A stretch of 64,000 nt of DNA from contig NW_026251411.1 in assembly GCF_025118155.1 (NCBI RefSeq), forward strand, positions 124,001 through 188,000, written 5' to 3'. The stretch's first letter is position 1; the number at the start of each line of letters is the position of its first letter. Source of the stretch: Cokeromyces recurvatus (Eukaryota; Mucoromycota; Mucoromycetes; Mucorales; Mucoraceae). Below the pieces are notes generated by a model. The model saw only the letters and a program-made list of their open reading frames with translations, made no database searches and was not told the DNA's origin. The translations under genes were made by a program, and so were the position numbers. Of the stretch, positions 35,281 to 45,500 are shown piece after piece.

Positions 35281-36564
35281 AAAAAAAATGCGCCAAGTGA
35301 AATTATCAAACGTGCCAAGCTAAATATTCAGATGGGACAAGTGAATTTCCCAATCACGAGGCTTTAACAAAGAAATATGAATATTCTAAGATTTTCAGGC
35401 GCATTTTTATTTTCCGAGTGTTAACCTTTCTTAGTTGCTCTGACGACATTTAAAATCTGTTTATTCTACAACACATGTAAAGTTAGATAGGCAATATGAG
35501 GTTACTTATTCCTTGTACTGTCTAGCAGGCAATTCAGTCTACTTGTCTTTAATGGTTTAAGAGGTAAAATAAAATGTATTTACTTTCATTTGGTGTTTTA
35601 AAGCTTTAGATCCCTTTATTCAGATGAGTGCTTTTAAGTAAATGGATCCTTTTTAACTAAATGAGTGTCTTTAAATAAATGGGTGCCTTTAAGTAATTGG
35701 GTGACTTAAAGTAATTGGATCCTTTTTAATGAATGGGTGCGTTTAATTAAATGCATCCTTTTAAATAAACGGATGTCTTTAAATGTTTGGGTACTTTTAA
35801 ACAGTTGGATGTCTTTAAATGTACTCTTTTGAATAAATAGACTCTTTTAAGTAAATGGGTGCCTTTTAAGTAAACGGGTGCCTTTGAGTAAATGGATTCT
35901 TTTAAGTAATTGTGTTGTATTAACCAAATGGGTGCCTTCGACCAAATGAGTGCCTTTACACACAGAATATTTTGATATTGGGCACTTTGAAATTGGATCA
36001 CCTATTCGGTAGTTCGAGTTGTTTGGTCAGCCATTGAGTCTTACTTACATTCAACTTTTTGTTTTTATTTTATTTTCACACTTGTTACCTGGATAATAGC
36101 TGTATAAATCAATACACTAGGTAGATATACATAATAGCATATATTTGGCTCTTGCCACATTTCACCTGTGATAGTTTGAACATGTATAAATCAGATACTT
36201 GATGCAAAAATCATATAAGAAGAACAAAGCTTTCTACTTCAGAAATTCATTACGCATTGTACTCGTTCCAATATTGGCATTATTCGCGTTAAGACACTCT
36301 AATTAATGACTCTAACACATAACTGTTAGATAGGATATGGCTTAACTTTCGTTTTTTACAACCAAACTTAGTAAGCTTTTTAAAACAGCTGTAACATACC
36401 TAAAACGGTCTTATTGTTATCCTTTCTTTAGCTAATACACTACAACAAATACACCGTAACTAGTACACCACGGCTAATGTACCACAGTACTCGCATTTTA
36501 AATAAACTACTTTATTGAAAAGAAAGAAAAAAAATAGGAAAAAAAATAAACAAATTTAAACAAG
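35281..36564. other. Repeat-rich intergenic
   Basis: Between the transposon and family copy C. It contains the minisatellite array listed separately, about 600 bp of unassigned AT-rich sequence, and at about 36430-36495 a degenerate repeat with TACACCAC/GTACCACAG units near a CACTAC motif. No gene. Confidence 0.5.
35625..35960 (+). repeat. Degenerate 18-bp minisatellite, about 19 units
   Basis: Head-to-tail units near TGGGTGCCTTTAAGTAAA, 17-20 bp each. Most units keep TGGxTxCxTTTAA and vary elsewhere. The core matches the arrays at 33040, 42888 and 45240. The units are too diverged to be newly made. Confidence 0.85.
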
Positions 36565-38052
36565 TTACAAGCAACCGAAGACTTCAAAGACCTGTTTCAC
36601 TTGGGCTTCAACGGATTTGTTTGCCTCTACAATGGTGGGTATTAATAAGATAGCAAGTGCTTCTAGTTCTTTGTTGAGTGGAGCATTATATAAAATTGGA
36701 AGCCTGTCCTTATCATTTTCATACAAAGCAAGGATGTTGGAGAGGATTGCTTTTCTTTTGCCTTTTGATTCATTGATCCATCTACTAACATTTTCTTTGG
36801 CGAGTTTGGCGTCGCTATTATTTAATAAAACCTCATTAGCAATTGTACGAAATATAGATGCAGATGGACTGCGACCACGGTCAAATTCACTTAAAGTGAA
36901 GAGTGAGAATGGATGGCAAGTATGATTTATGGTGATTGGACCAGAAGCACGGCATAAAGAGTATGTCGACGGTAGATGAAACTTTGTTCGTACTTGCCGC
37001 AATTGGTGAAATATAATACCAATATCCGAAACGTGTGTAGTTGATGGATCTTCAATCAATGTCTTTGCAGATTTTAATGAGTTAATATCAATAAAAATCT
37101 TAGATGCCAAGGAGTCCTTGATTGTATCGAGCATGAAATGAGATGAAGTGGCACCAATCGATACAAAACCTTTTTCATCTAAACGAATACTGGAAGTTAC
37201 TAATGCGTTTGAAACTTGAGTTCCAATTACAAGCTTCTTTCCATCCCGTACATCTAATGAAGTAGGCCATACATTTTGGTGGAATACTTTTATTGGTGGG
37301 GGCAACGAGTTTGTTATGACGCTGTTTTTTAACTTTCCAAATGATTCACGATGATAGTCAGCGGTTTTCGTCCTGCCATACATTTCAACCGTATTTATCA
37401 TGATTGCTTGGTTGATATTAGTATTCAAGATTATTGACCCAGCGAAAACAGTTGCAGAAAATATTTGACTTGAGGGTAAAATTGCCAGTCTTTGTTCAGT
37501 AATGTGCATAAGTCACCTGTTAAAGGAGTATACTCCCATTGTTTCAATAATGAGGAATAAGGCGAGGTATCAAACAAGCTGCTGAGTTCAGCATGAACTT
37601 GTGATGCACAGTTTATACATAATGAATTAGTAGCACTGTCATCTTCATATGGTCTTTTCATGATTGGAATAGATTTGATAGAATCATATTTTGCTACAAG
37701 ATTATTTACAATAGTATCATGAGCGAGTGCATTTTCCTCATTTCCATGATTGTCCAATATTGTAAAAGGTTTTAGTGACAAAGTATCTACAATGAACATT
37801 GTTTTGTTGTTGCTATTTTCTGTACCTTTTTGCTGGCATGCGTGGGTGATTGCTTCGTTATATGTTCGGAGTTTCTTAGTAGGTTTATCGATACTTCGTG
37901 TTGTGGAAGGCATATCCAACTTTAAATTGGGTCTTATGATAGGTAATACTTCCTTTCGTTCCGAGATAAAATCTTCAGGTGTTAAATCCTCATTATCCAT
38001 ATCTGTAGCGAGGGTTTCTAAATCAATGTTATCATTCTAGATCTTCATCCAT
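36565..38052 (-). CDS. Repeat-family protein, copy C (diverged, best preserved)
   Basis: Homologous to copies A and B over the whole second exon, but clearly diverged in sequence. It starts near MDEDLE (38052) or just upstream of a poly-T acceptor at about 38095. Shared landmarks with copy B are LRTYNEAITHACQQKG, the pair LCINCASQ, PLTGDLCTLLNKDWQFYPQV, KLVIGTQVSNALVTSSIRLD, KIFIDINSLKSAKTLIEDPS, HTCHPFSLFTLSEFDRGRSP and a helical end LNKELEALAILLIPTIVEA. One break near 37465 lies in a T run (VKYF then SATVFAG) and another near 38040. The zinc-finger first exon of copy B is not seen upstream, and a different coiled-coil ORF occupies that position. No function is recognised. Confidence 0.65.
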
Positions 38053-38249
38053 GGCGTAAGCGTTAAGTTCTTGATTAATGCTTTCCTCTCTTTTCAAAAA
38101 AAAAAAAAAAAATAAAAATAAAAAGACGAGCGTAGTAATCAAGTAAACATAAGAGCAGCTTTTGCTAACAAAATCATTCTTTTGATTTAGCGTTTGAGTT
38201 TTAGTTAAACGAGAGATTAAAAAGAAAGGAAAAGAGCATATTTACTTAT

Positions 38250-38288
38250 TTAAAAAAAAATGATAGGCGTCGCTTTTTCTCTCTGCTG

Positions 38289-38327
<39 letters not shown>

Positions 38328-38887
38328 ACAACTTGTTCGAATAACAAGCCTGAACCAGGTAATCCACACCCAATTTCGTTCAAAACCGCCTACATCTCGA
38401 AGATCATTTTTTTCAGCAAAAGCTGTAACTTCAGCAAGAAACGCGGTCCTATGCTGTCTAGAAAGAGAGGTCCAAGCAACAAAAGTACCAATTTCATCAA
38501 TTGTCGCGTTGACAAGATTGTTTGTTTCCCTCCTTAAATCTTCGTAAATTTTATTTGCGTCAGATCTTTCTTCTACAACTTCAGCAACGGCATTCATAAT
38601 TACAGCTTTCCCTATATCTTTTGGTTTTACGATCAAGTTATTGTGGGCTGCAACAAAAGTAGCGGGAACAACAGTAGCATTATTGGTGATAGGGGGAGTA
38701 GCCAAAAAGAAATGGAAATACGATTTATTATATCATGATTAGCTGCAATATCAGTACTAATCTCTTCGAATCTATTACTAATAGGTTCAATATTTTGGAT
38801 CTGGGTTAGTGTATCGACTATACCACCAATTCTCTTCACTTCGTTTATGAGCTCTATGGCCCATTTTGGTGGTGCTTGCAGTGCCAT
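38250..38887 (-). CDS. Unrecognised helical protein next to copy C
   Basis: It starts MALQAPPKWAIELINEVKRI, followed by a predicted coiled coil and, after a one-base break in a T run at about 38706, ATPPITNNATVVPATFVAA, then ERSDANKIYEDLRRETNNLV and TSLSRQHRTAFLAEVTAFAEK. It runs into a 35-base T tract on the plus strand (38292-38326), so the 3' end is unsure. It could be a separate accessory ORF or the N-terminal exon of copy C in place of the zinc-finger exon. No family is recognised. Confidence 0.4.
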
Positions 38888-39071
38888 ATGTCTGAAAAAG
38901 TTGAAAAAAAGAACAAAAGTATATAGAACTAATTTAAAATACACTAACTTTATAAATATTTGCTTACGCAATAAATCATCCTTTGTGACTACTGATACTA
39001 TTATTATATATAGGTGTAACAATGAAATTAACCTCTCTTTTCTCTTCTAAACTTATTATATTTAGAATAAA

Positions 39072-41460
39072 ATGAATTGCACAATATGCTTTGAATCTAC
39101 GGGGAAAAGAAAGCTTGTAGCCAGACGAGAATTTACACGACACTTGGCTGCGCATCGACGTGAAGAGTTTAAGAGAAAGCTGAGGCAGATACCAGAAATC
39201 CCAGAGAATAATGCTGTGGAGGGCATATCTTCAAGTGGTAAGAAAAAAGCACTTCAAATAGATATTCTAGCTACTATGACTAATTATGTATTTAAACAGC
39301 AGTTATAGCTTCCAGAACTATCCAGAATCCAGCTTTTCGACAAGGACCGTTGGCAGACATGGTTATTGACGATGATATTGAGATGGAATATTTTCAAGTA
39401 GAAGTAGGTAGGGATAGTGGCCAAGAAGAAAGATAGTTCTGGTAGAAGAAGAAGGAAAGGAAGTGTGATATTTCTTTTAAAATATCAAATAAAAAATATC
39501 AGAAAATAAAAAATATATTAAGACAAAAAGAGTCAACGAGACCGAACAATAGTCTAAAGTCAATTATTTTATCTATGAATTAATTGTTGGGTATTTATAA
39601 GAATTGTTAAAGAGGTCTGAGGATAAGATGGAATCAGAAAAATGTTAGTTACGACCGAATAAGATATGTTATAGATAATGAAGTGTTAGTAGTTTTAATA
39701 TTATTAGATGAAGCGCATCAAGAGAGATTCTGGAGATTCTAGATAGAATTTGCTTAAATAAATTTATGATCCGCATGTTTAATCATGAAACATGACATTA
39801 TAAGTCAGCTCATGACAGGAAGAAAAAGAAGGCTTTTTCGAAGCAGAGGACGATGAGGAAGAGATAGCTGAGGCGCTTGTTGATGATATCGGATATCTTA
39901 CCAATGTTGAATATGAAGAGGATACATATATAGATGATGATGAAACCACAGCTACTATTGAAGCTGAAGAGCCTTTTGATGAAGCTGAAAGCTGGGCTAA
40001 GCAAGATTTGTTACGAATTGGTACATCAGAAATGACTGGTGAACCTATTCATTTATACATTGAAGATTCTGGTAGGGCTTCAGAACATACTGAGAGTGAG
40101 AAACGAAGCAAAGAATTATGTTTTGATGCAAAACCACCAAGTGAAAAAGTCAGCCAAAGACGCAATCATTAAATGGATCAACAAAAACATATCATCCTAA
40201 TCAGTCAAAGATGAATCACTAAAGTCTGTTTGGCTTTCTGAAAAGCTTCTTAGTGAATCAACCGCTTTGAATGAAAGGCGCTATGACATGTGCGCGAACG
40301 GATGCATGATGTTCTTAAGAGATGAAGAGCTACGATGTTTTTTTTGTCTTGGGCAAGATATGAACAATCTGAAGATGGATCTAGCAAGCCTCGAAACACG
40401 CTCTCCCAACTAAGTATAGCCGATTTCGTTTCATCGTACTTTGTGAATGCTAATAGTAGGGATAAAATTTTATACCGAGCAAGAAAAGATGCAACCGCTG
40501 AAACAGAAAAGTTTAAAGATTACTACGACGGTCAGCATACAAATATGCGAAAACAAAAAACATGTTTTCAAATGAGTATGATATTGCTTTATCTTTATAT
40601 GTTGACGGTTTTCATAGGGCCAGAGAGGAAAAGAAAGTATGACAATCGTCAAAGCAGTGAATATGAATTTAGCGCCAACTGAAAGAATGAAGAAGGACAA
40701 TCAATTCGTTGTATGCGTTATAAAAGGCCCTAAAAAGCCTAAAGACCTTTACAGCTTTTTGCATCCTCTAATCAAAGACCTGTTAAATATGCAGAATCGA
40801 GGAGTAAAGCTTCAAGCCGACGGTTTAACTTTTGCGTTTAAGGTTTATATTTTTTATTTTTAGGAGATATTATGGCCTGTGCAGATGTTTTATTCATGCT
40901 GGACATATGTCTACATGGTTGCCGAGTTTGTACAGTAAAATGCGCTTCATATGATTCACGAAATGTTTATTTCGCTCCAGATGGGGTGGACGGCCTGAAG
41001 TTCGTAGCAAAGAGAGCTTTCAGCAAGTAAACATCCAGTTGCCAGCTAACAGTGAAACAACAAAGGAATAAAAAAAAGGTTACACCATTGATTTGTTTCA
41101 AAATGTTTAGTGCCTCCTTTTGTGGACTTGATAATTGCATTTGACAGGCCACAACTTACCGAAACAGTTTTGGGTTTTATGCAAAATCCAAACAAGAAAT
41201 ACGGTATAGCTAATCCATTTGAAGTATCACCAGCTATAATCAAGAACTTGGTGAAAGGCTCGCTGAAGTACAAAGCCATGTTTCGTTAAATTCTTTTGAA
41301 GGTATATTCATGAATCTTTCTTTAAGAGGAAGGGCATGCTCGTGCGGTTGACTGGCAAATATTACTAGTTTATCTTCTTCCAAATCTTGTTTGCGAGGGT
41401 ATTCTGAAGATGGCAAATGTTCATCTAGCAGAAACACAAGAGTTATGGCCTCTACAGTAG
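39072..41460 (+). pseudogene. Decayed TNP2-type (CACTA/EnSpm-like) transposase
   Basis: Opens with a Cys2-His2-like start (MNCTICFEST...RHLAAHRREEF). After an inserted repeat there is an acidic region (39837-40168: EEIAEALVDDIGYL, IDDDETTATIEAEEP), then YDMCANGCMMF with a CFFC pair, and FVSSYFVNANSRDKILYRAR. Next come VVCVIKGPKKPKDLYSFLHPLIKDL and GDIMACADVLFMLDICLHGC. The order matches TNP2-family transposases (cysteine segment, then the PGPKKPxDxxSFLxPL stretch, then the GDxxA region). Many stops and shifts in every part exceed the background indel rate, so it is a relic. Confidence 0.7.
39632..39819 (+). repeat. Dispersed 180-bp repeat, copy a
   Basis: Direct repeat of 42711-42886, about three-quarters identical by eye. 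Shared stretches include AATCAGAAAA, GTTATAGATAATGAAG and ATGTTTAATCA. It splits the TNP2 relic. Confidence 0.7.
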
Positions 41461-42480
41461 ATGATAGGCTTATTGAAAAAAGTTAAAAGACAAGTTGTAG
41501 CAGTCTGCTGTTTGTCAAGTGCTTGTACATTGGCATTACAATATGAGATAACTGTGGAAATCTAAAGAAATTCAACATAAGATCCAAGTATGGACTTCTT
41601 TTATTAAAGAAAACATGCCTCCTAATGTCGTACAGTAACGCAGCACCACATACAATATTTGTTTATATAATCAAACAACTTGGACCTATGAGGATGTTCA
41701 GCTGTAGACCTTTAGAGCGAATGATAGGCATGATTAAGCAACAATTGGTTCAAAATCTAAACCAGCCAAAATGCGTTTAACATTGCCAAAAAGTTTGCAG
41801 AACAAGGCTTTATTTCACGCAAAGATAACACTACAGATAATGCAGTACACAAGAAAAGGTTGTATCCAAGAAAGGTAGAACATCTGGGTTTGTTAATTAA
41901 ATGAATTTTTGTATTTGGGAGCTGAATTCATACAAAAATGTACCACATTCCACCAAAACAATGACAACTTGCAAGTAAGAAAAATTTATTCAGTAATCTG
42001 TACTTTGAAGGAAATTCATCAGTAAAACTGAATACAAAATCTGGAAAACGCAATGGTGTATTGCAAAACTGCCTTATCAGATTTTAATGGTACAGAGGAA
42101 ATTTCTATGTTGTATCTATTGAAGTAATGTATGAAGTAGAAGGAGAGTCATCGTTGTTTGCATAGGATAGAATCTGTGACAATATAAAGTTGAAGGATAT
42201 GAAGATAGGGTACTGTTTTTTTTTTGTCGATTCCGATACTCTTTACAAAGAATGGAAGGGAGCAAACATTTGTAATTTTGGATATGGAATCAATCCAAAG
42301 CCCTGTTAGCACAATCAAGTCTATAATAATGATAGAAAACATTATTTGATATGGCGAAAAATATGCTTAAGCTCAGTGTCATTTTGAAGAACCCTCCTTT
42401 TTCATTTTCATTAACATAATTAGCGTTAACTTCTTAACTTTTGTAGGAACTATTAAAAAAATATCACACAGTCTAAATAA
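41461..42480. other. Heavily decayed transposon-derived sequence
   Basis: Continuation of the TNP2 relic. There are short coding-like stretches in several frames and no intact ORF. I recognise nothing specific until the CACTA-like end. Confidence 0.4.
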
Positions 42481-42707
42481 CTTAAATAACCTTTTTTACA
42501 CTTTTAATATTTTCAATACTTTAAAGCTTTTTAAAAAATTTACTAAACTTGATTTGACACTTTAAAACACTTTCTTGTTAGGTGACTACAAATAACATCT
42601 AAAAGTACCTTATTATCACTTTTTCCGCCGGTGGTTGCAAAAATCACCCGAAAAAACACTTTTAGAACACCTTAAACCACTAAAAGCACTTAATTTTTCC
42701 CGTAGTG
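42480..42707. repeat. Candidate right end of a CACTA-type element
   Basis: The sequence ends ...TTTTTCCCGTAGTG (42707), the inverse of CACTACGGGAAAA. Inward of it, short motifs of the AAGTGxTTTTA type recur in both orientations, like the subterminal repeats of CACTA elements. The flanking three bases are ATA. A matching left end is not certain: CACTAC at 36438 is also preceded by ATA but shares only about six bases. Confidence 0.45.
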
Positions 42708-42710
42708 ATA

Positions 42711-42886
42711 AATCAGAAAAGTGTTAGTTACAAAAGCATAAGAAATGTTATAGATAATGAAGCGTTAAAAGTTTTATAAAGTTGACCAAGAGAGTTTTAG
42801 CAGAATATTGATAAAATTCCTCGAACGATCTTATGATCTACATGTTTAATCAAGAAACATAACATTAAAAATCATCTTGTGACAGG
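42711..42886 (+). repeat. Dispersed 180-bp repeat, copy b
   Basis: Direct repeat of 39632-39819. It starts 3 bases after the CACTA-like end and stops exactly where the GCCTTTA array begins. Confidence 0.7.
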
Positions 42887-42887
42887 A

Positions 42888-43040
42888 GCCTTTAATTTGG
42901 GAGCCTTTAAAATTGTGAGCCTTTAATCTGAAAGTCTTTAAAGTTTCAAGTGCCTTTAGAGTTTCAAGTACCTTTAAATTTCTAGCCTTTAATGTTTCAA
43001 GTGCCTTTAGTTTGTGTGCTTGTAAAGTTTGTGTATCTTA
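42888..43040 (+). repeat. Degenerate minisatellite array, core GTGCCTTTA (plus)
   Basis: About nine units of 15-18 bp around GAGCCTTTAA / CAAGTGCCTTTAGAGTTT. It is the left border of family copy B, and its orientation is opposite to the array at the right border (45240-45300). Confidence 0.8.
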
Positions 43041-43163
43041 CTCTAACCACTTTTTGTTTTGCTGCTTTTCAAGTCCTTTTACATTTTCTATAAATAAGCA
43101 CTTGGCCTGATTTTGATGCATTTTTTCTTGTTTGTAATTTTCTTTTTGCTTTTATCTCACAAA

Positions 43164-45062
43164 ATGATAAAACAGTGTTTATTCATTGCATTTGTCTGCC
43201 ACATGTGTAAGAATCATCAATTTACACAAAGAAAAAGTTTACACCGTCATTACCTCAAAATGAGGATATTACCCTTCCTCACCACAAAAGGCAAGCCATA
43301 TTATACTCTTTCCTCTGGCTTTGAAATCACCAAGGATATTAAAAATGCAACTATTACCAAGTACTCTTGTCCTTCTTGCAATGACTTGTTGGAAGACTTG
43401 GATCAACTTGGACAACATCTTGAAGCTACACATTTGAAGGAAATATGTGGTAGCTTTATTAAAGAAACGTAAGCTTGATTTACGCATTTTGCGTTATTTT
43501 GTGAGACTAACTCCTTCATTTTTTTTTGTAACGGTAATAAAGCAATAATGAAGAAAACAAAGCTTATTCCACAGACGAAGGTCTACAAGATATGATATTG
43601 ATTTGGTCAAGCGAAAGGAGACAGTTACTGAAGACTTGGATAATGACGATTTTACATCTGAGGATTGTATCTCAGAATGCAGTGAATCATTACCCATTAT
43701 TAAACCTGCTTTGATGTTGGAGATGCCCTCGGCAGAACATATTATTGACAGACCTATGAAGAAGCTCCGAACGTATGAAGAGGCGATCACCCACGCTTGT
43801 CAGCAAAAAGGTAGTGAACAAGACAAGAACAAAACTATCTTCATCCTTGACAATTTGTCAGTTCGCCCTTTTGCAATTCTAGACGACCAAGGCAATGAGG
43901 AAAATGCGCTTGTACATAGCACTATCATTAATAAACTTGTATTAAAACACGATTCCATTAAACCTATTGTCCCTACAAGGAGACCATATGAACATGCCAC
44001 TCATGGTAATACTTTGTGTGTCAGTTGTTCTTCACAAATTGATGTCGGTTTAAAAATTTATTTGCTACCTCTCCTTATTCTGCACTATTGACACAATGTG
44101 AGTATGTTCCTCTCACGGATGAAATATGTAAATTGCTGAACAAAGACTGGCAATTTCATCCGCAAGTTAAATTTTTTTCTGCGACCATCTTCGCTGGATC
44201 AATACTTCTCAATACAACAACAATCAGGCAGTTATGGTTAATACTGTTATATATACGGTAGAACAAAAACTGTTGATTGGCATCGTGAACCCTTCGGGAA
44301 GCTTAAGAATGGTGTGCGCACAACCTTCTTCCCCCACCAGTAAAGATCGCGCATCCAAATGTTTAGCCTGTTTCGTTGGAACAACGCGATGGGAAAACAC
44401 TGATAATCGGCACCCAGGTTTCTAATGCTTTAGTAACATCAAGCATACGCTTGGATGGAAGAAATCTTGTGTCTGTTGGAGGTATGTCTTCTAATTTTCA
44501 ACTCTGTACGTTCAAGGACTCTCTAACATGCAAGATTTTTATTGATCTTAACTCATTAAAATCCGCAAAGGTATTGATTGAAGACCCATCAGCAACATGT
44601 GTATCAGATATCGGCATCATATCTCATGGAATTACGACAGGTGCGTACGCAATTTCACTCACCATCAACATACACATCTTGCCGTGCTCATGGTCCAATA
44701 ACCATGATCATACTTGTCACCCGTTCTCGCTCTTCACTTTAGCTGAATTTGACCGTGGCCGTAGTCCTTGTGCTTCTATTTTTCGTACCATTGTCGATGA
44801 AGTTTTAACACGTCGCAACAAAGCTAAACTTGACAAGGAAAACGTCGTTAAATGGATCAAAGAAGCAACTGGTAAGGGAAAAGAAATTCTTACAAAAGTC
44901 CTTGGCTTGTATGAAGAGAATAACGACAGCCTTTCAATTTTATTCAATATCCCACTAAACAAAGAATTGGAAGAGCTAGCCGTCCTTTTAATGCCCACGA
45001 TTGTTTCAGCAAATACTTCCATTGAAAGCCAAGTGAACGAGGTCTTTGAGATTTTTAGTTGA
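43164..45062 (+). CDS. Unrecognised C2H2-like zinc-finger protein, copy B
   Basis: Exon 1 (43164 to about 43469) starts MIKQCLFIAFVCHMCKNHQF and contains two Cys-x2-Cys...His-x3-5-His patterns: CHMC...HRHYLK near the start, and YSCPSCNDLLEDLDQLGQH, followed by LEATHLKE. A GT-AG intron leads to exon 2. Exon 2 opens with an acidic segment, then LRTYEEAITHACQQKG, TLCVSCSSQ, KDWQFHPQVKFF, DGKTLIIGTQVSNALV, KIFIDLNSLKSAK, FDRGRSPCASIFRTIVDEV and a Lys/Glu-rich helical end before TGA. Several one-base breaks (near 43593, 44055, 44180 and 44635) sit in simple runs, so the copy may be intact in reality. The large exon-2 domain of about 450 residues, shared by three copies in this window, matches no family I know. 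Confidence 0.6.
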
Positions 45063-45239
45063 TTTTAGTTTGTTTTTTTCCTATTTTTTTTTAATAAAGC
45101 TGTTGTATGGTTTAAAAAAAATTATAAAGTCAAATAAATCGTGAAAGACATGCACAAATGAAAATAATTATTATTATAAAAAATTATAATCTTTTAAAAA
45201 ACTATCTATTCTTCTTGTACATATTAACTGGCTAATCCA

Positions 45240-45300
45240 GAAACTCTAATGGCACTCAAAACTTAAAAGGCACCTGGAGTTTATAAAGGCAAGTTCTTAA
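45240..45300 (-). repeat. Degenerate minisatellite array, core GTGCCTTTA (minus)
   Basis: Three degenerate units on the minus strand (AGGTGCCTTTTAAGTTT and similar). Homologous in position and sequence to 33040-33115. Confidence 0.7.
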
Positions 45301-45500
45301 CCCTTCATACCAGTTATTATAACTTTCAGGCCGATTATTTGTCTCTCAATTCGGTCATTTTTAACTCTTCCATTTTTTCACTTGCTTCGTCTCTCTCTCT
45401 TTTTTTTTTTTTTGTTTAAAAAAATAAAATAAAATTATAAAATTCTTTAGTTTAATGGTTATTGTGCAATTGTTAAAAATAAGCAATTCTGTACATAAAT

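Larger units (their letters stand above)
42888..45300 (+). mobile_element. Repeat-family element, copy B (most complete)
   Basis: Array (plus), TATAAATA-like box (43092), two-exon gene, polyadenylation-type AATAAAGCTGTTGTATGG, AT-rich tail and array (minus). The inverted orientation of the two short-repeat arrays resembles foldback elements, whose long terminal inverted repeats are built of short tandem units. That it moves is an inference. Confidence 0.5.

Noticed and set aside
35625..35960. CRISPR-like or telomeric array
   Set aside because: Units are contiguous without unique spacers, highly diverged, and lack a telomere motif; the host is a eukaryote.
39632..42886. 180-bp direct repeats as LTRs of a retrotransposon
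   Set aside because: The interior holds a TNP2 DNA-transposon relic, with no reverse transcriptase, primer-binding site or polypurine tract seen, and no TG...CA ends.
33040..45300. Island as a secondary-metabolite or virulence cluster
   Set aside because: No biosynthetic or transport genes; contents are transposon-like repeats and one unknown family.
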